This document shows, piece after piece, positions 1-6,568 of a stretch of 7,768 nucleotides of DNA (position 1 is the first letter of the stretch; every line of letters starts with the position of its first letter). Location: assembly GCA_007128495.1 (NCBI GenBank), contig SKXH01000006.1, positions 1-7,768 of the forward strand, given 5' to 3'. Source of the stretch: Bacteroidota bacterium (GTDB taxonomy: Bacteria > Bacteroidota > Ignavibacteria > T3Sed10-11). A model generated the notes under the pieces. The model saw only the letters and a program-made list of their open reading frames with translations, was not told the origin of the DNA and did no database searches. Position numbers and translations under genes: made by a program.

Positions 1-611
1 CTACTTCAGAATTTGGAAAGATCACAAAATCATCTCCCCACGGATCGGTGGATCACCCGTTCAATCCGGTCGCGCTCGCTCTCGGTGCCGAGAGCACGTT
101 TGTAGCACGGACAATTGATCGTGACCCGAAACACCTGCAATCTATAATTAAAGCAGCCGCAGACCATACCGGAACGGCATTCATCGAAGTGTACCAAAAC
201 TGCAACGTATTTAATGACGGAGCATTTTTCCACCTGACAGAAAAAGGTCAAAAAGAAAATAATGTCGTAGTTCTCGAACACGGGAAACCGTTAGTGTTTG
301 GTGCAAACCAAGATAAAGGAATCCGCCTTGACGGGTTCACGCCGAAAATTGTAAACATCGATAATGGGGAATATTCAAAAGATGATCTGTTTGTACACGA
401 CGAAAATTCCCCCAATGACGTGTTGGCTTATATCTTATCGCGTATGACGTACGATCCCGATCTTCCAACCCCGATCGGTGTTTTTCGTAGAACAAATAAA
501 CCAACTTACGATTTTGAAATGCAGAATCAGGTCAATAAATCCCGTGAAAAACGCGGGAACGGTGACCTTGATGAACTTTTCAACAAGGGGGAAACCTGGG
601 TAGTAAGATAA
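1..611 (+). CDS. korB: 2-oxoacid:ferredoxin oxidoreductase, beta subunit (KorB type), 3' part
   Basis: The beta subunit of the thiamine-diphosphate enzyme that converts a 2-oxoacid (2-oxoglutarate is most likely) plus CoA to acyl-CoA and CO2, reducing ferredoxin; cytoplasmic. The gene is cut by the window edge. The reading frame is open from base 3 and gives 202 residues, whereas the family is usually about 300-350, so the N-terminal part with the thiamine-diphosphate site is outside. The visible part has the family signatures GKITKSSPHGSVDHPFNP, then ALGAESTFVARTID, then the conserved EVYQNCNVFNDGAF around Cys at 201-203, followed by EHGKPLVFGANQDKGIRL. These resemble KorB of the two-subunit 2-oxoglutarate enzymes more than pyruvate PorB. 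The GTG at 48 is an internal Val, not the start, because conserved sequence continues upstream of it. The alpha subunit is expected just upstream. Family is sure; substrate is inferred. Confidence 0.9.
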   Translation, partial: TSEFGKITKSSPHGSVDHPFNPVALALGAESTFVARTIDRDPKHLQSIIKAAADHTGTAFIEVYQNCNVFNDGAFFHLTEKGQKENNVVVLEHGKPLVFGANQDKGIRLDGFTPKIVNIDNGEYSKDDLFVHDENSPNDVLAYILSRMTYDPDLPTPIGVFRRTNKPTYDFEMQNQVNKSREKRGNGDLDELFNKGETWVVR

Positions 612-626
612 ATCATTTTATATATA

Positions 627-1610
627 ATGAATATCGGTGAATTAATACCGTTGTTCTCTAAATACTCGACGTATGTATTGACAACACATTTAAATCCCGA
701 CGGCGATGGACTCGGATCGCAGCTCGCTTTGCGTGAATATCTTATTGCACAAGGGAAAACGGTTCACTGTATCAATTACAGCTCTACCCCCCGCCATTAT
801 AAATTTCTCGTTTCAGATGACGGGATGATAGAACAATTCGACACGCATACACATACACCTGTGATAATGCAAGCGGAGTGTATCGTCATCCTGGATACCA
901 ATGCGCCGTCACGGCTCGGCGATATGGAAGAACCCGTTCGAAATTCATCCGCCGTAAAAATTGTAATAGACCACCATCTTGATAAGGATGAGTTTGCAGA
1001 TCACTATATCGTTGATGAAAATGCAGCGGCGACGGGTGAGATCGTATTTAAACTTCTTACCGAAGCAATGGATAATAAGCTCACACATTCCATTGCTGTC
1101 GCTCTCTATACTGCAATAATGACCGACACAGGATCGTACCGCTTTCCGAAAACTAATCGCGACACGCATTTAATGACAGCAGAATTGCTTAAATACAACG
1201 TCGATCCTTCGGCAGTATATCGTGAAGTTTACGAACGCGGGCCGGCAAACAGATTACTCCTTCTCGGTAAAACGCTTGAAACAATCCGGCTGCATCACGA
1301 CAACAGAGTTGCAACAATGTATGTATCGAATGATGTGTTCGAAGAAACCAACTCGGATGTGGTCGAGACAGACGGATTTGTAAACTATGCGATGCAAATA
1401 GATAACGTGGAAATCGGACTTATGTTTACCGAATATGATAATCAAATAAAAATCAGTTTCCGCGCCCGGGGAGATGTCTGGGTCAACGAACTTGCAAAAG
1501 AATTTAACGGCAACGGACATCAACACGCAGCCGGGGCGACAATCCCCGGCGGCGATCTTCACGACCTTATGAAGCGGGTTGTTGAAGCCGCTCCTAAGTA
1601 TTTACCATAG
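627..1610 (+). CDS. nrnA: DHH/DHHA1 phosphoesterase, NrnA-like oligoribonuclease / pAp phosphatase
   Basis: A cytoplasmic Mn-dependent phosphoesterase. NrnA proteins degrade 2-5 nt RNA fragments and often dephosphorylate 3'-phosphoadenosine 5'-phosphate (pAp). At 327 residues it has the usual length. The DHH domain shows THLNPDGDGLGS (His21, Asp25, Asp27), ILDTNAPSRLG (Asp90), the DHH triplet at 115-117, AAATGE at 133-138 and TAIMTDTGSYRF (Asp167). The C-terminal DHHA1 domain ends with NGNGHQHAAG at 294-303, where most relatives have GGGHxxAAG. All expected metal ligands are present. The ATG is chosen because motif I begins 20 residues later, as in the family. There is no clear Shine-Dalgarno site, so translation may depend on ribosomes leaving korB 15 nt upstream. 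pepA follows 24 nt downstream. Which substrate dominates cannot be told from sequence. Confidence 0.9.
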   Translation: MNIGELIPLFSKYSTYVLTTHLNPDGDGLGSQLALREYLIAQGKTVHCINYSSTPRHYKFLVSDDGMIEQFDTHTHTPVIMQAECIVILDTNAPSRLGDMEEPVRNSSAVKIVIDHHLDKDEFADHYIVDENAAATGEIVFKLLTEAMDNKLTHSIAVALYTAIMTDTGSYRFPKTNRDTHLMTAELLKYNVDPSAVYREVYERGPANRLLLLGKTLETIRLHHDNRVATMYVSNDVFEETNSDVVETDGFVNYAMQIDNVEIGLMFTEYDNQIKISFRARGDVWVNELAKEFNGNGHQHAAGATIPGGDLHDLMKRVVEAAPKYLP

Positions 1611-1634
1611 AAAACCAATTATAAAAGGTATAAT

Positions 1635-3143
1635 ATGATCTCTTTAAAAACTGAATTCAAAGATGTGGCGTCGATCAAATCAGATGCACTGGTAGTATTT
1701 GTTCCATCAGACGATAAAAAGAATAAAGCGGCAAAAAGAAAGTTACAAACCCTCCTGGGAAAATCAGTTCCTCAGACATCGCTTGACGACGTTACCGGTA
1801 AGATCGGTGAAACTTCAATTGTATATACATCCGAATCATTTTCATCGAAAAGGATGATTATAACCGGTATCGGTGAAAGCAATAAAGTAACTCTGGAGTT
1901 TCTCCGCCGTGCCGGAGCCGCCGCGGCAAAAAAAGCACAGAGCTTGAAATTAGCATCAATCTCGTATATTAACGAGAACTTCGATAATGGCACACTTGAG
2001 ATTAACGAATCGCTTGAGGATATTGTCTGCGCCGTGGCAGAGGGCGCGGCTCTCGGAACCTATAAATTCTCAACATACTTTAGCGATGAAGAACAGAAGA
2101 CTAATCCGCTGAAGTCGGTGACATTCATAGCACATTCGAAAAAAAGTCTCAAGCAAATAGACGCCGGTGTAAAAAGAGCTCTTGCCATTTCAGATGGTGT
2201 GTATCTCGCACGCGACCTCGGCAATACCCCGGGTCTCGACCTCTATCCTGAAAAACTGGCAACCGCTGCTCAACAGGAATGCAGAAAAGCCGGCTGCAAG
2301 GTTACCGTGTTCGATCAACAAAAGATCAAATCACTAAAGATGGGCGGAATATTGTCGGTCAGCAAAGGAAGTGAACGTCCTCCCCGGTTCATAATAATCG
2401 AATGGAACGGCGGTAAACGCACCGACAAACCGTATGTATTAGTAGGTAAAGGGATAACCTTCGATACCGGCGGAATATCTATCAAGCCGTCGGCGAATAT
2501 GGGCGCAATGAAAATGGATATGAGCGGCGCCGCAGCGGTGATCGGGACTCTCAAAACAGCCGCCGCCCTAAAACTTCCCGTAAATATAGTCGGACTTGTT
2601 CCTGCCGCTGAGAATATGCCAAGCGGCACAGCAATCCGGCCGGGTGATGTTGTACGCATTATGGACGGGAAATCTGTGGAAGTCGATAATACCGATGCTG
2701 AAGGTCGAATGATTCTTGCCGACGCTCTTGTTTATGCACAGCGCTACAAACCGAAAGCCGTTGTCGATCTTGCTACACTCACGGGTTCCTGTGTCGTTGC
2801 ACTCGGACATTATGCCACGGGCATGATGGGCAACGATGATGACCTTATCGATGCACTCAAATCGGCCGGCGATAGTTCTTATGAACGGGTTTGGGAGCTT
2901 CCGCTTTACGACGAATATGAAAAATTGATCAAGAGCGATGTAGCCGACGTTAAAAATGTTGGCGGACGCTGGGCTGGTGCAATTACTGCCGGATGGTTCT
3001 TGAAAAAATTCACCGGAGATCATCCGTGGGTACATCTCGATATAGCCGGAACGGCGATCCTTGAAGAAAACGGGGATTATACACAGCGCGGTGCCTCCGG
3101 TGTCGGTGTACGACTTCTTATTGAATGGCTTCGATCCAAATAA
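1635..3143 (+). CDS. pepA: M17 family leucyl aminopeptidase (cytosol aminopeptidase)
   Basis: A two-metal exopeptidase that removes N-terminal residues from peptides; cytoplasmic, and hexameric in the family. At 502 residues it is full length. The variable N-terminal domain covers roughly residues 1-170 and the catalytic domain the rest. The catalytic region has GKGITFDTGGISIKPS (Lys272, Asp277, Lys284), MKMDMSGAAAV (Asp295) and NTDAEGR (Asp354, Glu356, Arg358). These match E. coli PepA Lys270, Asp275, Lys282, Asp293, Asp352, Glu354 and Arg356 with a constant offset of two, so an active enzyme is predicted. The C-terminus has the standard WVHLDIAGTA and a GASGVGVRLL ending. An AAAAGG ribosome-binding site at 1623-1628 lies 6 nt from the ATG. 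It is probably the last gene of the run starting before korB, since a strong hairpin follows its stop. Some relatives also bind DNA, but nothing here shows that. Confidence 0.96.
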   Translation: MISLKTEFKDVASIKSDALVVFVPSDDKKNKAAKRKLQTLLGKSVPQTSLDDVTGKIGETSIVYTSESFSSKRMIITGIGESNKVTLEFLRRAGAAAAKKAQSLKLASISYINENFDNGTLEINESLEDIVCAVAEGAALGTYKFSTYFSDEEQKTNPLKSVTFIAHSKKSLKQIDAGVKRALAISDGVYLARDLGNTPGLDLYPEKLATAAQQECRKAGCKVTVFDQQKIKSLKMGGILSVSKGSERPPRFIIIEWNGGKRTDKPYVLVGKGITFDTGGISIKPSANMGAMKMDMSGAAAVIGTLKTAAALKLPVNIVGLVPAAENMPSGTAIRPGDVVRIMDGKSVEVDNTDAEGRMILADALVYAQRYKPKAVVDLATLTGSCVVALGHYATGMMGNDDDLIDALKSAGDSSYERVWELPLYDEYEKLIKSDVADVKNVGGRWAGAITAGWFLKKFTGDHPWVHLDIAGTAILEENGDYTQRGASGVGVRLLIEWLRSK

Positions 3144-3180
3144 CATATCATACTTGCCATATAATCCTTTCATTTTATTG

Positions 3181-3237
3181 ATGTTTGCCGGCTGTTTATG
3201 CCGGCAAACATTTCAGACTTCCTTTTCTTATTTTGCA
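3181..3237 (+). terminator. Probable rho-independent terminator after pepA
   Basis: A perfect 12-bp inverted repeat, ATGTTTGCCGGC (3181-3192) and GCCGGCAAACAT (3200-3211), with a 7-nt loop, begins 38 nt after the pepA stop. A T-rich stretch follows (3211-3237), but it is interrupted by CAGAC and is not a clean run of T. The GCCGGC core makes a stable stem. The position between the end of one gene group and the promoter of the next fits termination. The interrupted T tract lowers certainty. Confidence 0.72.
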
Positions 3238-3247
3238 TTTATATCTT

Positions 3248-3280
3248 TAAACAAAATTCAAAAATTTTCGTATATTTAAG
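3248..3280 (+). promoter_or_regulatory. Predicted promoter of the lipoprotein protease gene
   Basis: A -35-like TAAACA (3248-3253) and a -10-like TATATT (3271-3276) are separated by exactly 17 nt. Read in the Bacteroidota style, the -7 element would be TATATTTA against TAnnTTTG. Transcription would begin near 3283, leaving a leader of about 30 nt without a clear Shine-Dalgarno site. The stretch 3261-3280 matches the promoter in front of the TetR gene at 17 of 20 positions, including an identical AAAATTTTCG block just before the -10. Inferred by sequence only. Confidence 0.55.
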
Positions 3281-3315
3281 TAAATAATATAAATTGGACC
3301 TATATCAAAACCGCT

Positions 3316-4383
3316 ATGAAGGTACTGTATCCATTACATATGGTAATCGTTTTGACGCTGTTGACAATCGGTTTGATGGTTATACTTATAACCGGTTGCA
3401 GCAGACAGTACGTCATGACCGAGCGGGGTCAGCAAGCATACTACCAGACCGGCTTTCCGATCGATGACACTTCAAGAGATCTGGAACGTATATTCCGCTC
3501 TGTAAAACGGATTAATGTAACGGTTCACTACAACACGTTTATATTCACCCCCGACCGGCGTGTTACCTTACAGGATATAGAAACATACAATGTATCTGAC
3601 ATTGCCGATGAACGGCTGAGCGTGACCGACTCCAAAGCGGGAACTGCAATAGTAATCGCTTCGAATCCTTTACAAACGGCATTAATTACCAATGAGCACG
3701 TAGTTGATTATCCCGACACATTAATAGAATATTACAAAACACAGGACGGCGAGCGGACCCGGTATATTCAACAAATCTCTGTTAAGGTTCAACAGGTAAA
3801 TCTTATATATGATTTACCCGAATTAGGTGCATTCGATATTATTGTACGGGATGAACGCAATGATATCGCGATAATCGGCGTGCGTCATCCAGATAGAAAA
3901 TCATCGAGCGGAGCATCGGTTTTACGTGTTCCCCCCGGTAATCCGGAAAAATTATCCTGGGGTTCGTTTGTGTACGTACTCGGCTATCCCAAAGGGCACC
4001 AAATGGTAACCAGAGGAATTGTCAGCAATCCCGGCCGGGGTCGTGATTCATCCTTCTTACTTGATGCACTTTTTAATAGAGGGGTCAGCGGCGGTCTCAT
4101 ACTGGCAATTCGCGGCGAAACCGGTGAGATGGAATGGATCGGTATGGCCCGTTCCGGTTCCGCATCGACAGAAATGATACTTGCCCCGCGTGATGCACAC
4201 CCCGATGAGGCGGATTTATTCCGGCCATTCGAGGGAGATATCTTTTTAAAACCCGACAGTAGAATCGAATACGGTATAACCTTCCCCATTTCGATAAAAA
4301 CTATTCAATCATTTCTCAGCCAGCATCGAGAGCTGCTTGAACAGAAAGGATATTCTGTTTCACGATATCTGGGAAACAACTGA
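3316..4383 (+). CDS. Lipoprotein with trypsin/HtrA-like serine protease domain, no PDZ
   Basis: A predicted membrane-anchored serine endopeptidase facing the periplasm or cell surface; substrate unknown. The 355 residues begin with a signal peptide ending in lipobox LITGC, so Cys28 would be lipidated. A linker of about 75 residues follows, and the protease fold starts near GTAIVIAS. The catalytic triad is readable: His128 in ITNEHVV, Asp183 in RNDIAIIG and Ser258 in GVSGGLIL. VYVLGYPKGHQMVTRGIVS (about 219-237) matches the beta-strand preceding the nucleophile in HtrA/DegP proteins. About 70 residues follow the protease core, too few and without the motifs of a PDZ domain, so this is not a standard DegP. 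The region 266-310 is long and rich in Gly, Ser and charged residues. It stands alone, with its own predicted promoter and about 170 nt on either side. Fold is fairly sure; biological role is not known. Confidence 0.8.
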   Translation: MKVLYPLHMVIVLTLLTIGLMVILITGCSRQYVMTERGQQAYYQTGFPIDDTSRDLERIFRSVKRINVTVHYNTFIFTPDRRVTLQDIETYNVSDIADERLSVTDSKAGTAIVIASNPLQTALITNEHVVDYPDTLIEYYKTQDGERTRYIQQISVKVQQVNLIYDLPELGAFDIIVRDERNDIAIIGVRHPDRKSSSGASVLRVPPGNPEKLSWGSFVYVLGYPKGHQMVTRGIVSNPGRGRDSSFLLDALFNRGVSGGLILAIRGETGEMEWIGMARSGSASTEMILAPRDAHPDEADLFRPFEGDIFLKPDSRIEYGITFPISIKTIQSFLSQHRELLEQKGYSVSRYLGNN

Positions 4384-4486
4384 TTCAAGGTCCCGGCACT
4401 ACCTCAAAATTACATTCCTTTTAAGCCCAACCACTTTACCCAATTGGTAATTCGTTTAATAATATGAGTAAATTACCGCAATTATC
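4384..4486. other. AT-rich intergenic stretch, weak inverted repeats only
   Basis: No gene is supported between the protease stop and the tetR promoter. There is no GC-rich hairpin followed by T, so no convincing terminator. Two weak symmetries are visible: an 8-bp palindrome CCAATTGG at 4440-4447, and 7-bp arms GGTAATT (4446-4452) and AATTACC (4471-4477) around an 18-nt loop. Either could bind a regulator or be chance in AT-rich DNA. Confidence 0.4.
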
Positions 4487-4519
4487 TTGACAATGGAATA
4501 AAATTTTCGCATCTTTACG
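4487..4519 (+). promoter_or_regulatory. Predicted promoter of the tetR-tolC-adaptor-permease operon
   Basis: A perfect consensus -35 TTGACA (4487-4492) is followed after 17 nt by CATCTT (4510-4515) as the -10. The -10 is a poor match to TATAAT, but it lies in a 20-nt stretch (4500-4519) nearly identical to the one at the protease promoter, with the same AAAATTTTCG block. Transcription would start around 4520-4523, inside the palindrome called as the operator. Together the strong -35, correct spacing and conserved position 35 nt before the start codon make this the best promoter call in the window. Confidence 0.65.
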
Positions 4520-4545
4520 AATTACTATTACAGTAAATTCGTAAA
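4514..4545. promoter_or_regulatory. Palindromic operator, likely bound by the adjacent TetR repressor
   Basis: Perfect 10-bp arms TTTACGAATT (4514-4523) and AATTCGTAAA (4536-4545) flank 12 nt. The centre holds a second, nested symmetry, TTACTATTACAGTAA (4522-4536), palindromic except for one base pair. The site starts within the -10 region and ends in the ribosome-binding site AAAGGA (4543-4548), where a bound repressor would block initiation. TetR-family genes commonly carry such operators immediately upstream, so autoregulation and control of the downstream pump genes are inferred. In the transcript the same arms could pair and partly cover the ribosome-binding site. Confidence 0.75.
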
Positions 4546-4553
4546 GGATCAGA

Positions 4554-5171
4554 ATGGACAGAAAAAAAACAATTCTACTCACTGCACGCAAACACTTTTC
4601 CCGGTACGGGTACTCAAAAACTACGATGGAAGAGGTGGCTCGTGATTGTGAGATTACAAAACCGACGCTGTATAGTTATTTCCCCGGTAAAACCGAATTG
4701 TTCAGAGCCGTTATCGACTGTGAACAATCAGAATGCTATGCTATGATCGAAGAAGCAGTTGCCGGCGTGACCTCGGCAGCAGGCAAACTGCGAGCATACG
4801 CAGCTATGCAGGTTGAAAGCATTAAACGATTTATTAATATCGGGGAGCTTTCCTCCCAAGCATTTCTTGATTTCCATCCGGAAGTTATAAAAGTATATAA
4901 TGTTTACCGGAAAAAAGAAGAGGGTTTTATACGAAAATGGATCGAGAGCGGAATTAAATCAAAAGAGTTTGAACCTATTGAAGCCGCAAGTGCAGCCCGT
5001 TTTTATTATCTCCAACTGGCGGCTTTAAAATTCGATATTCTCGTATTCAACAATTTTGATAATCCAGCCGATGTATCCGAAGAAGATAAAGCTGACATAC
5101 TCAAGAATGAAACTGATAACTTTGTCAACCTCTTTTTGCAAGGATTATTAAGAAGGGATAACACTATATGA
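4554..5171 (+). CDS. TetR/AcrR family transcriptional repressor of the efflux operon
   Basis: A cytoplasmic DNA-binding dimer that probably represses its own operon and releases DNA when it binds a ligand, likely a pump substrate. At 205 residues it has normal TetR length. The N-terminal helix-turn-helix is textbook: ILLTARKHFSRYGYSKTTMEEVARDCEITKPTLYSYFPGK spans about residues 7-46, with recognition helix TKPTLYSYF (35-43) and the following KTELF. The C-terminal ligand-binding domain is helical and not closely recognisable, as is usual in this family, so the ligand cannot be named. The ATG at 4554 has ribosome-binding site AAAGGA (4543-4548) 5 nt upstream, and the palindromic operator overlaps that site. 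The stop overlaps the tolC start by ATGA, so repressor and channel are translationally coupled. Confidence 0.9.
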   Translation: MDRKKTILLTARKHFSRYGYSKTTMEEVARDCEITKPTLYSYFPGKTELFRAVIDCEQSECYAMIEEAVAGVTSAAGKLRAYAAMQVESIKRFINIGELSSQAFLDFHPEVIKVYNVYRKKEEGFIRKWIESGIKSKEFEPIEAASAARFYYLQLAALKFDILVFNNFDNPADVSEEDKADILKNETDNFVNLFLQGLLRRDNTI

Positions 5172-6508
5172 AAATATTAATCATTTTATTGTTTGTTGCA
5201 GTAATGTGTGCGGATGCTCAGACCGAATTAACACTTCATCAAAGTATAGAGATCGCACTTCGTAACAATCCGGACATCCGGGTAGCGGAAAAGGATATAA
5301 AAAAATCGCTGTACGGACGAACCCGTGCCCGTTCGGAATTATATCCATCGGTATCAGCTATGGGTAACTATGACAGAAGCTGGGAGCTCCCCGAGATAGT
5401 GTTCTCACCACCCCCCGGCTTTCCGGGAGCGAACGGCGAAATACGGGCCCGCATGGGTGTAGAACATACTATCAACAGCGGCATTACGCTTGAACAACCT
5501 ATCTATACCGGCGGCGCCATATCGGCAAGCACCGGCATGGCATCACACGGCGTCGAAGCATCGGAATATAATTTTTCATCGGTAGAACAACAAACGATAG
5601 CGGATGTATACGGCGCCTTCTACCGGATATTGCTCGCACATGAACTTATCACGGTGGCAGAACAATCACTCGAAAGCGCCGCTGAAAACCTACGACAGGT
5701 CGAACGATTATACGAAGAGGGAGCGGCCTCCCGCTTTGAACTGTTACGTGCGGAGGTGCAGGTCGGCACACTTCGTCCCAACGTCACCGAAGCAAAACAT
5801 AACTACGATCTGGCGATCGATAATCTAATCAATTTGCTCGGAATAGATCAACCGGAAGAAATAAATCCAAACGGCATCTTTTCTCAACGCGAGGATACTC
5901 TTCTCGATAAAGATATAGAATCACTTGTGCAGCAGGCATATCGGCACCGGCCGGATTATAAAATGCTCGACACACAGGAACGAATTAACCGTGAAGGTAT
6001 CCGCCTTGCACGGAGTAATTTCCTGCCGAAAGTCTTTTTCAGTTCATCAATGAACTGGCAGGCATTACAGGACGATATCAGCGGATTAACCGGAGACGAT
6101 TTTACAAGAATTTCAAGTTCCCGGCTTGTACTACAGATCCCCATATTTAACGGATTCAGCAACACGGCACAATACCAGGAAGCGCAGATAGAACTGCAGC
6201 AGACGCAAATCCGTAAAGATAATACACGCAAACTTATTGCAACGGAAATAAGCTCGTTACACAAAAGACTGCAGCAGGCGGCAGAGATCCTCGAATCGCA
6301 GGAAAAGGTGATAGATCAGGCCGAGGAGGGTATGCGGCTGGCAAACCTCCTCTATGAGGAAGGGGCAGCCACCATACTTGAAGTAATCGATGCTCAGCTT
6401 GCATATACACAGGCGCGTACAAGTTATTTTCAGGCAATTTATGATTATAATACAACTTCCGTGCAATTAGAACGTGCAATCGGCATTTTATCGGCAGAAA
6501 GTTTATAA
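5168..6508 (+). CDS. TolC-family outer-membrane efflux channel
   Basis: The outer-membrane exit duct of a tripartite RND pump. It is trimeric in the family, with a beta-barrel in the outer membrane and a long alpha-helical tunnel in the periplasm. At 446 residues it has typical length. A signal peptide with hydrophobic core IIILLFVAV is probably cut after Ala17 (ADA before QTE). Two homologous OEP repeats are visible. The first opens with LTLHQSIEIALRNNPDIRVAEKDI near 20-43. The second covers about 230-440, with SLVQQAYRHRPDYKMLDTQE and then ARSNFLPKVFFSSS. Both repeats have a helical stretch ending in LYEEGAA(S/T) followed by L(L/V)xA-type helices. The ending QLAYTQARTSYFQAIYDYN is a hallmark of the family. 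AAGAAGGGA (5150-5158) is the likely ribosome-binding site, inside the end of tetR. The adaptor gene begins 43 nt after its stop. Confidence 0.93.
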   Translation: MKILIILLFVAVMCADAQTELTLHQSIEIALRNNPDIRVAEKDIKKSLYGRTRARSELYPSVSAMGNYDRSWELPEIVFSPPPGFPGANGEIRARMGVEHTINSGITLEQPIYTGGAISASTGMASHGVEASEYNFSSVEQQTIADVYGAFYRILLAHELITVAEQSLESAAENLRQVERLYEEGAASRFELLRAEVQVGTLRPNVTEAKHNYDLAIDNLINLLGIDQPEEINPNGIFSQREDTLLDKDIESLVQQAYRHRPDYKMLDTQERINREGIRLARSNFLPKVFFSSSMNWQALQDDISGLTGDDFTRISSSRLVLQIPIFNGFSNTAQYQEAQIELQQTQIRKDNTRKLIATEISSLHKRLQQAAEILESQEKVIDQAEEGMRLANLLYEEGAATILEVIDAQLAYTQARTSYFQAIYDYNTTSVQLERAIGILSAESL

Positions 6509-6530
6509 CAATATGACATCATCCGAGTGA

Positions 6531-6568
6531 AAGGAGTAATGAGCAAATATCATGAAAATCAAACTTAA
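6531..6568 (+). promoter_or_regulatory. Off-position ribosome-binding site and nine-codon ORF at the adaptor start
   Basis: The strongest Shine-Dalgarno sequence in the window, AAGGAG (6531-6536), is 15 nt from the adaptor ATG (6552), farther than the usual 5-9 nt. Another ATG lies only 2 nt after it (6539). It opens a nine-codon ORF, MSKYHENQT, that ends at 6568 inside the adaptor gene in a different frame. The adaptor frame has TGA at 6540-6542, so its start cannot be moved upstream to a standard start codon. The arrangement may lower or couple adaptor translation, or may be a tolerated long spacer. Confidence 0.4.

Noticed and set aside
48..50. GTG as a start codon of the first gene
   Set aside because: The frame is open back to base 3 and the upstream residues (TSEFGKITKSSPHGS) are conserved KorB sequence, so the gene is truncated by the window edge and the GTG is an internal Val.
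540..559. Imperfect inverted repeat TCCCG...CGGGA inside korB
   Set aside because: Short, within conserved coding sequence, and without any positional logic for regulation.
2568..3173. 201-codon open frame on the - strand opposite pepA
   Set aside because: It is antisense to the conserved catalytic half of pepA, has no recognisable domain and no ribosome-binding site, and is best explained as a shadow of the real gene.
3061..3279. 72-codon + strand frame overlapping the pepA end and running through the terminator hairpin
   Set aside because: It starts inside pepA in another frame, crosses the predicted terminator and reaches the next promoter. Its predicted peptide is unremarkable low-complexity hydrophobic sequence.
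4446..4477. Hairpin GGTAATT/AATTACC as a terminator for the protease gene
   Set aside because: It is AT-rich with an 18-nt loop and no following T run, too weak to call a terminator.
6513..6530. Five-codon ORF (MTSSE) between tolC and the adaptor gene
   Set aside because: It has no ribosome-binding site and is short enough to be chance; only the adjacent AAGGAG/ATG pair was kept as notable.
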